Assembly: GCA_026996955.1 (NCBI GenBank)
Contig: JALWJV010000101.1
Coordinates: forward strand, 1-6,170
Source of the DNA: Deltaproteobacteria bacterium
GTDB taxonomy: Bacteria; Desulfobacterota; Dissulfuribacteria; Dissulfuribacterales; QOAL01
Length of the DNA stretch: 6,170 nucleotides
Reading direction: 5' to 3'
Translations under genes and position numbers: made by a program
The notes under the pieces: model-generated
Seen by the model: the letters and a program-made list of their open reading frames with translations, nothing else
Told to the model about the DNA's origin: nothing
Database searches by the model: none
Shown: piece by piece, positions 1 to 6,117 of the stretch
Layout: every line of letters starts with the position of its first letter
Position numbering within the stretch: the first letter of the stretch is position 1

Positions 1-2644
1 CGCTTACAGAGAAGGAGTCAATGACAAATGGCTTCTCGGTTCCCCAAAGCCAGTTTAACCCTCTTATCTCCATTGATCCTCTAAATCCCGGCTGTCTGAG
101 AGAGTTAGTTTTGGCACTGTACTTCAGTTTTTTGCCAGGAGAATATTCTCCAATGAGGCATGCAAAACTTCCCTGAATTTTATCTTTGAGGATATCCTTT
201 TTGGCAAGGATTGTGTTTACGGTTTTTCTGGTAAGCCTGCCGTCAACGGAAAAAAACAGGCCCCTTTCAGGGTTTAGGGAGTCCAGAAAAATAACTATGC
301 TGTCTGAAAGACTCTCTATCCTGACAAGCAGAATGTCATGGAAGTTTGCTGTAACATAACGATCAATAAAAAAGGAGACCTGATCAGGTTTCCCCTTCCT
401 GAATAAAAAATCACCTTTGAAGTGTGCACTGTTATCATAAAATTCAACAACTGATTTCTTGATAAGGCAAGGAACGGAAAAGGCAAGTTCCTGTGAGCGC
501 CATCCATTTCGCACCACCCACTGATCTGCTCTACTGCCGTACTGACCATGAAATTGAATTTTCCCTCTCCAGTGCTGAAGCAGCTGGTGAGTAAGCGCCC
601 CATCCAAAAACAGGGGGTCGGGACCGGCTTTAATCTGCATACTGCTTAAAAGCAGTTTGGTGTCTGAAAGAGTTATCTTGCCTGAAACCGCAGAGGTATC
701 CTCTGGAAGAAGTGGAGATTTGACTGAAATCGACACAGGAGATGCATTAAGTGTGTAGCGCCATTTTTCAGGCATGGAAGCCGGCCCTTTGAGAGATGCG
801 CTGTGCAGTGCCAGAATGCCGTCAAGCTGTGTTACTACCGGTAAAATCTGTTTTTTAAGTAGCGGATAGCTAAAAAGGTGCGAGATTAACTGCCTGGTAT
901 CTATCCTTGCGCTTAATTTCGAGATATTAAGCTCCGGCACATCCTTCCATGTTATTTTGCCGCTGCACTTTGCTATATTGCTTTTGCCTGCCTTGCCCTT
1001 GATATCATGCCATGTCACGCTGTCAGGGGTAATGTCCGCCTTTCCGGATGAGATACTGACCGGCCAGCCAAGCCTTTCATAAAACCCTGCGGCATCCACA
1101 TCTTCTATTTTTACAAAAACATCAAAATCCCTCAGATCATGCCCTATGCTGAGGTGACCCAAAACGGTTCCCTTTACATTCCGGAATTTTTTAATCTCAT
1201 TTACAATATCCCTGTCTTCAATCAGCCGTTCAAGAATTGGCTTAAGCTCGGTAACATCTGCACGAAGATCAAGGTCAAGCCTGAAATCAAACAGGTGATT
1301 GGAAAGCCCAAGTTCAATGGTTCCATTCCAGCCCTGGGAATTACCAATCCTTGCACTAAGCCCTTTTCCGTAAAGGATCCCGTCCCTGATAACTATTGAG
1401 CCTGATGCCTCATCCAGAAAGAGATCGGGATCAGGGATATAAACAGGTACCTTGTCAACCTGGGCAGTTATCAGCATCCGGTCCAGATGTTCTAACTGGC
1501 TGGTGGTACCCTTGAATTTGAACCCCAGCGTGTCAGCGCGTCCTCCGCGAACAATATGACAAACCTCCCTCACATCAGGATTTTTGCCAAAGAGATTAAG
1601 CACAACTCCTCTTACTGCCTCAATGTCCACGTCTCTTGCCTGAAGCCCGATATCCCACAGGGCTTCCTGCCTTGATAATCTGCCTTTCTGATCAGAATTT
1701 TGCTGATTATCAGGGAGATCAAGATGAATTTTTCCCGAAAGGTTTAAGCGAGGATTTTTAAGGTCACACTGGAGGACTGACGCATCAATACTGTCTGGTG
1801 TTACGGCAACATCCATTGACAGGACACCGCAGGAGACTTCTATTTTCCTTCTCTGGCTGGCACCAAGTATGATGCAGGGGGTATCAGCATTCAGGGTTGC
1901 GTTGTAGAATCCTGGCTTGGTGCTGTCTATTGAGAGAAAGAGGTTGATGTTATGGGTTACAGGTACTGACTTTTCATGTATGTAGTGACTGAAGAGGCTG
2001 TTCAGATCCAGGTGCTGTACCTTCGCCCAGGCGGAAAAACGTTCAAGGTCAGTGTGAAGGCTTGCCTCAATCTGAAGGGAGTCAGCATAACCCGGCCTTC
2101 CCTCAAAATTCACTTTGAAAATATCCTCATCCCTGCTGAACCTTATTTCAAGGTCACACTCCCTGAATGTGGTCTTTCTGTCTCCTAACAGGAGGCCTGG
2201 CAGGAAAATTCCGGCATTTGAAACAACAGTTGCATCGTGTGCGGTCATTACTTCTGGCAGCAGGGAAAGCGGGAGCGAAGAACTGTCCCCAGGTGAGTAG
2301 CTGATCAGATTCACGTTCGGGGATTCAAGCACAGCCTTTTTGACAGGATTACGTCTGTGAACAGGCCACAGAAGATCAGGGTACAACTCAATATAGGGTG
2401 CTTTTATGATAAATTCAGGACTTTTTAGATAAATGTGACTGATTTTTATGTGAGGCAGCGGCAGCCATTCTAATGAAATTTTGTTTACTGAAATTTCTCC
2501 AGGGGCATTAGACGTGATTATCTCTCGTATTTTTCTCTGTACCTCGGGCTGTTCCAATAATTGCGGAAGTAAGATGGCTGCGGCAAGAAATAGGGTAAAA
2601 AGCAGGAGACAGAGGAGCCTGACTTTTCTGGATGGAAGATTCAT
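1..2644 (-). CDS. AsmA-like envelope protein, C-terminus cut by window edge
   Basis: The minus frame starting at the ATG at 2644-2642 reads 881 codons without a stop and leaves the window at position 1; I checked every codon for TAA, TAG and TGA. The start is fixed by an in-frame TAA directly upstream (2647-2645). The product begins with a short basic stretch (SRKVR, residues 5-9), then a hydrophobic segment at about 10-27 (LLCLLLFTLFLAAAILL), a typical uncleaved signal anchor. The rest is mostly alternating beta-type sequence rich in short G-K-I/L and D-L-x-L patterns, such as GILYGKGLSARIG (422-434) and VTWHDIKGKAGKS (543-555). This N-terminal anchor plus very long beta-repeat body fits the AsmA/YhdP/TamB-like superfamily, whose members bridge the periplasm and move phospholipid or affect outer-membrane assembly. 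The diagnostic C-terminal AsmA domain would lie outside the window. No good Shine-Dalgarno precedes the start. Family assignment is from pattern, not alignment; subfamily is uncertain. Confidence 0.8.
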   Translation of the reverse strand, partial: MNLPSRKVRLLCLLLFTLFLAAAILLPQLLEQPEVQRKIREIITSNAPGEISVNKISLEWLPLPHIKISHIYLKSPEFIIKAPYIELYPDLLWPVHRRNPVKKAVLESPNVNLISYSPGDSSSLPLSLLPEVMTAHDATVVSNAGIFLPGLLLGDRKTTFRECDLEIRFSRDEDIFKVNFEGRPGYADSLQIEASLHTDLERFSAWAKVQHLDLNSLFSHYIHEKSVPVTHNINLFLSIDSTKPGFYNATLNADTPCIILGASQRRKIEVSCGVLSMDVAVTPDSIDASVLQCDLKNPRLNLSGKIHLDLPDNQQNSDQKGRLSRQEALWDIGLQARDVDIEAVRGVVLNLFGKNPDVREVCHIVRGGRADTLGFKFKGTTSQLEHLDRMLITAQVDKVPVYIPDPDLFLDEASGSIVIRDGILYGKGLSARIGNSQGWNGTIELGLSNHLFDFRLDLDLRADVTELKPILERLIEDRDIVNEIKKFRNVKGTVLGHLSIGHDLRDFDVFVKIEDVDAAGFYERLGWPVSISSGKADITPDSVTWHDIKGKAGKSNIAKCSGKITWKDVPELNISKLSARIDTRQLISHLFSYPLLKKQILPVVTQLDGILALHSASLKGPASMPEKWRYTLNASPVSISVKSPLLPEDTSAVSGKITLSDTKLLLSSMQIKAGPDPLFLDGALTHQLLQHWRGKIQFHGQYGSRADQWVVRNGWRSQELAFSVPCLIKKSVVEFYDNSAHFKGDFLFRKGKPDQVSFFIDRYVTANFHDILLVRIESLSDSIVIFLDSLNPERGLFFSVDGRLTRKTVNTILAKKDILKDKIQGSFACLIGEYSPGKKLKYSAKTNSLRQPGFRGSMEIRGLNWLWGTEKPFVIDSFSVS

Positions 2645-2699
2645 TTAGGTTTATTGAAACATACGATTGAAAGATAACAGCAATCAATCATGCCTTTCT
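2645..2699. other. 55-bp gap between kinase and AsmA-like gene
   Basis: AT-rich spacer. I see no hairpin followed by a T tract on the minus strand and no convincing promoter, and the bases directly before the AsmA-like ATG (CAATAAACCTAA) do not resemble a Shine-Dalgarno sequence. This is consistent with cotranscription of the two genes. Confidence 0.5.
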
Positions 2700-3665
2700 T
2701 CAGAATTTTGAAACCCTCAATTCAGATACAAGAGCCTCAAGGTTTGCAGCCCCTTTGAAATAGCCACTGTGAAGTAAAGTTTCAAGGTTTTTAAGTGCAG
2801 GTTTTATAAAAGGCTCAAAAAAATTACGCCTCCTTACAACCGTAAGAAATCCATATGCCCCAAGGGCCTGAAGCATCCTTAAAAGGGCAAGTACATGAAA
2901 TTCTGCAAGCAATTCCTCCCTGTCTGCCTTTATTCCTTGACGGGCAAGATAATGTCCATCAATGAAATACTCAACAAGCCTGACACGAATATTTTCAGGA
3001 AGATCCATGTACGGGTCATAAAGCAGTGACGCAAGATCATAGCCCCAGTAACCCATACGTGCCCCCTGAAAGTCAATAATATATAGCGTGCCGTCTTTAA
3101 TCATCAGGTTTCTTGATTGAAAATCCCGATGCATCAGGCATTTTTTACTCATGAAGCCATCTACCATAAGGCATATATTTTGAAGTTCTCTTCTGATAGA
3201 TTCATCCACGGCAACCCTGCATTTGTTCTTTACAAATGCATCCGTGAAGTAAAGGGCTTCTCTTTCATAGGCAAATTGGGAGGTGTATTCCGGTGTATCG
3301 AAGCACCAGTCAGTATTAAAATTTTCCGTACCCCTCTGCTGTAACAAGTCCAGAATTTCCACTGCCTTTTTATAAAGTGATTCAAGCCTGTCCCACTCTT
3401 TCTCCTTTTTCAGAGTTATGGCACTGTCATAAAACAGGGTATCACCCAGGTCCTGAACTGTTACAGTGCCTCTTGAAACATCAAAATCATAAATTTCAGG
3501 TACTGGTACACCTGAATTATGCAGATGCCTGCCTATGCTGAAAAAGGCATCTGCCTCGGCACGCCCGGTGTTCGAGGCGGATGGAATAATAATCACAGTA
3601 GCTTTACCGTCAACTGTTGCACGCCTGAATATCCTGTCAGAGCCGTCAGCACTGATGGTTGACAT
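2700..3665 (-). CDS. APH-fold phosphotransferase, COG3178/AmgK-like sugar kinase
   Basis: This 321-residue cytoplasmic protein has the phosphotransferase (APH/choline kinase) fold. The N-terminal GSDRIFRR (8-15) matches the position of the ATP-binding S/A-x-R-x-F-R motif of the COG3178 family. The catalytic loop HRDFQSRN (179-186) supplies Asp181 and Asn186, and IIDFQGAR (196-203) carries the metal-binding Asp198; the following YDLASLLYDPY (209-219) is characteristic of COG3178. The best studied member, AmgK, phosphorylates N-acetylmuramate or N-acetylglucosamine at C1 in peptidoglycan recycling together with the nucleotidyltransferase MurU. No MurU-like gene is in the window, so the substrate remains open; other hexosamines or small alcohols are possible. 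Length is normal for the family. The start has a strong purine-rich leader (AGGAGGAAGGGA). The AsmA-like gene follows 55 bp after its stop, with no hairpin between, so the two are probably cotranscribed. Confidence 0.87.
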   Translation of the reverse strand: MSTISADGSDRIFRRATVDGKATVIIIPSASNTGRAEADAFFSIGRHLHNSGVPVPEIYDFDVSRGTVTVQDLGDTLFYDSAITLKKEKEWDRLESLYKKAVEILDLLQQRGTENFNTDWCFDTPEYTSQFAYEREALYFTDAFVKNKCRVAVDESIRRELQNICLMVDGFMSKKCLMHRDFQSRNLMIKDGTLYIIDFQGARMGYWGYDLASLLYDPYMDLPENIRVRLVEYFIDGHYLARQGIKADREELLAEFHVLALLRMLQALGAYGFLTVVRRRNFFEPFIKPALKNLETLLHSGYFKGAANLEALVSELRVSKF

Positions 3666-3671
3666 ATAATA

Positions 3672-3683
3672 TCCCTTCCTCCT
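3672..3683 (-). promoter_or_regulatory. Ribosome binding site of the kinase gene
   Basis: On the minus strand the sequence AGGAGGAAGGGA lies upstream of the ATG at 3665. The consensus AGGAGG (3683-3678) is 12 nt from the start, rather far, while the adjoining AAGGGA (3677-3672) has a standard 6-nt spacing. It lies only 5 nt after the T tract of the HU terminator, so the kinase leader is very short if transcripts start after that terminator. Confidence 0.65.
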
Positions 3684-3688
3684 GCACG

Positions 3689-3718
3689 AAAAAAGCCGCA
3701 GAGATTATCCCTGCGGCT
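3689..3718 (-). terminator. Intrinsic terminator after the HU gene
   Basis: Read on the minus strand, AGCCGCAG (3718-3711) pairs perfectly with CTGCGGCT (3701-3694) around a 9-nt loop, giving an 8-bp GC-rich stem directly followed by a T run (3694-3689). It begins 28 bp past the HU stop codon, the usual place for a rho-independent terminator. The opposite strand lacks a T run after the stem, so it is unidirectional. Confidence 0.9.
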
Positions 3719-3746
3719 GTCATGAAAAAAGATGATTTTTCTGGTC

Positions 3747-4019
3747 TCAGGATGCGCTTTCCATCAACCTGCTTCCGGGTTTAAACTTCACAACCTTGCG
3801 TGCAGGTATCTCAATGGCCTCACCGGTCTTGGGATGGCGACCAGTGCGAGCCTTTCTCTCTGAGACATAAAAAGAACCGAATCCTACCAGTGTTACCTTG
3901 TCTCCAGCGCTCATGGCTTCTTCAATGGCCTCGATGAAACCATTAACTGCCTTGTCCGCGGCGCTTTTTGAGATACCTGCTGCCTTAGCCACATGATCCA
4001 CAAGCTGTCCCTTGTTCAT
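3747..4019 (-). CDS. hup: HU family nucleoid-associated DNA-binding protein
   Basis: A 90-residue protein, the exact length of bacterial HU, aligning by eye along its whole span. It starts MNKGQLVDHVA, has the helical dimerisation half (about 1-40), the GFGSFYV turn (46-52), the DNA-binding arm RKARTGRHPKTGE (55-67) and the closing KFKPG (78-82). Pro63 at the arm tip is the residue that intercalates into the minor groove in HU and IHF; the usual RNP is RHP here, a common variant. HU dimers bend and compact DNA and affect replication, recombination and transcription. A strong ribosome binding site and a downstream terminator indicate a highly expressed, probably monocistronic gene. It could be any of several HU paralogues, but the family is not in doubt; IHF is less likely given the HU-like ends. 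Confidence 0.97.
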   Translation of the reverse strand: MNKGQLVDHVAKAAGISKSAADKAVNGFIEAIEEAMSAGDKVTLVGFGSFYVSERKARTGRHPKTGEAIEIPARKVVKFKPGSRLMESAS

Positions 4020-4024
4020 TTAAA

Positions 4025-4032
4025 CCCTCCCT
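4025..4032 (-). promoter_or_regulatory. Strong ribosome binding site of the HU gene
   Basis: AGGGAGGG on the minus strand, ending 5 nt before the HU ATG at 4019. It is the best Shine-Dalgarno in the window, fitting an abundant nucleoid protein, and it confirms the start. Confidence 0.85.
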
Positions 4033-4048
4033 AAAATAATTTGATTAC

Positions 4049-4077
4049 TGTATAGGCAATCATAAGTGTTGTTTCAG
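4049..4077 (-). promoter_or_regulatory. Candidate promoter for the HU gene
   Basis: In the 63-bp gap between the LarE-like stop and the HU start, the minus strand shows CTGAAA (4077-4072), a 17-bp spacer and TATACA (4054-4049). Each hexamer matches the sigma-70 consensus at 4 of 6 positions. A start near 4042 would give a leader of about 20 nt carrying the strong ribosome binding site. A perfect 5-bp inverted repeat, TGATT/AATCA (4042-4046 and 4058-4062, 11-nt spacer), overlaps the -10 element. The hexamers are weak, so this is a suggestion only. Confidence 0.35.
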
Positions 4078-4082
4078 GCTGT

Positions 4083-4883
4083 TTATGGCCCGGCTGAGAG
4101 TTCCAGATGGCCAAAGCCTGAATCTGACATAATGGTTCTGATTTCTGGAAAAAATACTTCCAATTCTACCCTTGATATATCAGGCGCAAAAATTCTTGCA
4201 CTTCCGGTGCCAATTTTGAATCTGGTATTCTTTAATCCCATTTGAGACAGCATGGTCTCAACGCCAGCTACAAGCTGCAGCTCCCTGTGTGTGATATGTC
4301 TGCCAGTTTCAATACGGGATGCAAGACATGACTGGTTTGCTGTTACAGCCGGTGTTTCCAGCGTTTTAAGATAGCTTAAATGTGCTATATCCTTCTTGTC
4401 AAGCCCGAATTGTGCAAGAGGTGTAATTATTCCAAGTTCACTTATGGCCTGCAGTCCTGGCCGGTCTGAATTGAGGTCATCTGACTGTGTACCATCCATG
4501 AGGAGGGCAATCCCTAGTTTTGAGATGTGCTGCAATATATTTTTATACATGAAGGATTTACAGAAATAGCAGCGCCTTTCTGTGTTTCTGATAATTTCAG
4601 GATGATTAAACGGGTTCCACTCAAGATGAAGCACAGGGGCATTGAGCCTGTCTGCCACAACGTCGGCAGCGCTCCTGTCATCAGGGTGAACAAATGGAGA
4701 GACTGTATGCACTGCATGGACAGGCACCCTGCAGTGTTTCAACATTGCATCAAGGAGGAATGAACTGTCACTGCCACCGGAAAATGCAATGGCTACAGGA
4801 TGCCTCAGAGAGGAAAGATACCTGCACAGTTCATTGTACTTGTTCAGGGCTGATGAACTGTGATCATCATGTTTGAATGGCAT
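4083..4883 (-). CDS. larE: LarE-like ATP-dependent sulfur transferase (PP-loop family)
   Basis: This 266-residue cytoplasmic protein has the PP-loop pyrophosphatase motif AFSGGSDSS (33-41), which binds ATP and adenylates the substrate. RCYFCK (104-109) and SCLASRIETG (185-194) are LarE signatures, as are MDGTQSDDLNSDRPG (129-143) and the GIITPL that follows. LarE transfers sulfur to pyridinium-3,5-biscarboxylic acid mononucleotide during synthesis of the nickel-pincer cofactor of lactate racemase, with LarB and LarC. Some members give up their own cysteine sulfur; others with three cysteines hold a [4Fe-4S] cluster. Cys105, Cys108 and Cys186 suit the second type. The usual LarE tail motif (HG-x-x-ARIEV-like) is altered to GTGSARIFAP (225-234), so substrate specificity may differ. 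No larB or larC is in the window. It starts 17 bp after the homocysteine gene stops and is probably cotranscribed with it; the ribosome binding site is weak. Family confidence is high; exact role moderate. Confidence 0.83.
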   Translation of the reverse strand: MPFKHDDHSSSALNKYNELCRYLSSLRHPVAIAFSGGSDSSFLLDAMLKHCRVPVHAVHTVSPFVHPDDRSAADVVADRLNAPVLHLEWNPFNHPEIIRNTERRCYFCKSFMYKNILQHISKLGIALLMDGTQSDDLNSDRPGLQAISELGIITPLAQFGLDKKDIAHLSYLKTLETPAVTANQSCLASRIETGRHITHRELQLVAGVETMLSQMGLKNTRFKIGTGSARIFAPDISRVELEVFFPEIRTIMSDSGFGHLELSAGP

Positions 4884-4901
4884 TCAGCAGAAGCTCTGTT
4901 G

Positions 4902-6080
4902 CTATTTTTCTGCTGGTCCAGGCAGTAGTTCCTGCGGTTCTCCCAGCAGGAAACTTCCCTTGTTGATCCACTCTTTAAGGGTCTCTGCTATCTCCCTTGC
5001 AAGTACATAGCTTGAAAGGGGAGCAGTTTTCACCTTTTTGCCGTTAAGTGTGATATGGCCGCTTCTTAACTGGGCATAGGTCACCTCGGCAAGGCTCTTG
5101 CCTTTGCCCTTGGGATAGCCTTCGCCGTAATCTACCACCTGGGTTACAATCTCCTCATCAGAGATGCCTGTTCTCAGGGCTATCTCTTCATTAAGAACAG
5201 GGATGGGCACACCAATACCTACCGCCAGAGAACAGCCATAACCAAGAAGGCTTACCCCACGAAGGAATCTGGCATTCATCTGCTTCATATCCCCGGTAAC
5301 CATAAGGGTCCCTGCAGGAGTCCTTGGAATATCCCTGTCTGTTCTGGAGGCATTGGGGTTATGCTGAGTTCCCTCACATATTACATATCCGGGAGCACCA
5401 CCAATAAAGATTCTGGTGCCGGTTCCTATTGTCTGGTACAGGGGATCATTAAAGAGCGGGCTTAACTGGCCGGCTGTGCAGTAGTTGGCATTACCTGCAT
5501 TGGGTTTCAGGGTCCCCATGTATGTATAGACGGTTTTCTTGGTAAGGTTCACCGCACAGTTATAATTTTGATAGACATTCCTCGGGTTTACCAGTCTCGC
5601 GTATGGGAGATCTGATAATTTTACTGTCTTTTCATAAAATTTCCTGGGATAACAGTGGGTACCGTAAGACTCGGCCCTGAGCCGTACGGGCTTTCCGGCA
5701 ACAAGGTCCTGGATGACATGACCGCCGCCATAGAGGAATTCTCCGGGATAGATGATGTTTAGAGGATCGTTTTCCGTGGGTTCAGTGGCCCCGATGTAGA
5801 GGTCCACAGCAGCAATTCCTGCATAACAGGGCACATCATTTAACCACACCCTTGATGCCTTGATTCCTGGAACCGAATGGCCGAAATTGATAAATGCCCC
5901 GGAGGAACACATTGGAGAAAACGTGCCGGTTGTAACAACATCTACCTTTTTTGCTGCCTTTTCAGGACCTTCATCCTTGACTATGCCGATCATCTCCTCG
6001 GCTGTAACAACAACTGCCTTTCCAGCCTTTATCTTGGCATTTATCTCCTGAAAAGTCTTGTTAACCTTATATTTGCTCAT
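4902..6080 (-). CDS. Homocysteine biosynthesis protein (COG1900/DUF39, aspartate-semialdehyde sulfurtransferase type)
   Basis: A 391-residue cytoplasmic protein of the COG1900/DUF39 family. In methanogens (for example MA1821 of Methanosarcina) and sulfate reducers this family makes homocysteine from aspartate semialdehyde and sulfur, without O-acyl-homoserine, using cysteine persulfide chemistry. Visible features, numbered from this ATG, are VNKTFQEIN near the N-terminus, TTGTFSPMCSSGA (50-62, Cys58), NDVPCYAG (81-88, Cys85), YGTHCYPRKF (139-148, Cys143) and GGAPGYVICEGTQHNP (227-242). Cys58 and Cys143 are likely the two catalytic or persulfide cysteines by spacing. No CBS domains or ferredoxin domain are fused, so a separate partner is expected. 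An in-frame GTG at 6095 would add five residues (MPGES); I prefer the ATG at 6080 because homologues typically begin MSKYKVNKT-like and GGGTG lies 5 nt upstream. The upstream gene ends 37 bp before the ATG, and the LarE-like gene follows at 17 bp, so an operon is likely. Confidence 0.9.
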   Translation of the reverse strand: MSKYKVNKTFQEINAKIKAGKAVVVTAEEMIGIVKDEGPEKAAKKVDVVTTGTFSPMCSSGAFINFGHSVPGIKASRVWLNDVPCYAGIAAVDLYIGATEPTENDPLNIIYPGEFLYGGGHVIQDLVAGKPVRLRAESYGTHCYPRKFYEKTVKLSDLPYARLVNPRNVYQNYNCAVNLTKKTVYTYMGTLKPNAGNANYCTAGQLSPLFNDPLYQTIGTGTRIFIGGAPGYVICEGTQHNPNASRTDRDIPRTPAGTLMVTGDMKQMNARFLRGVSLLGYGCSLAVGIGVPIPVLNEEIALRTGISDEEIVTQVVDYGEGYPKGKGKSLAEVTYAQLRSGHITLNGKKVKTAPLSSYVLAREIAETLKEWINKGSFLLGEPQELLPGPAEK

Positions 6081-6117
6081 GGATTCACCCGGCACTTTTT
6101 AAGTCTCTACAAAAAAA

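Noticed and set aside
316..603. A 95-codon minus-strand frame
   Set aside because: It lies wholly inside the AsmA-like frame in another phase and has no recognisable motif or ribosome binding site.
301..671. Eleven-base repeat tgtctgaaaga at 301 and 661, and aaggtcacact near 1760 and 2150
   Set aside because: Isolated short matches inside coding sequence, encoding common D-S-L or D-L type stretches; no regular spacing, so not a repeat array.
1139..2300. Plus-strand frames of 61 to 86 codons at 1139-1399, 1976-2188 and 2115-2300
   Set aside because: All are antisense to the continuously open AsmA-like frame; their sequences have no family features.
3117..3344. A 75-codon plus-strand frame
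   Set aside because: Antisense to the catalytic part of the kinase gene, whose motifs are intact.
3666..3671. TATTAT as a -10 element for the kinase
   Set aside because: It touches the ATG and the matching -35 position is only the terminator T run, so it would imply a leaderless message despite a strong Shine-Dalgarno.
4514..4876. Short frames on both strands at 4514-4717, 4527-4763 and 4694-4876
   Set aside because: They overlap the LarE-like gene in other phases and show no independent signal.
5860..6051. A 63-codon plus-strand frame with a hydrophobic end
   Set aside because: Antisense to the conserved N-terminal part of the homocysteine gene.
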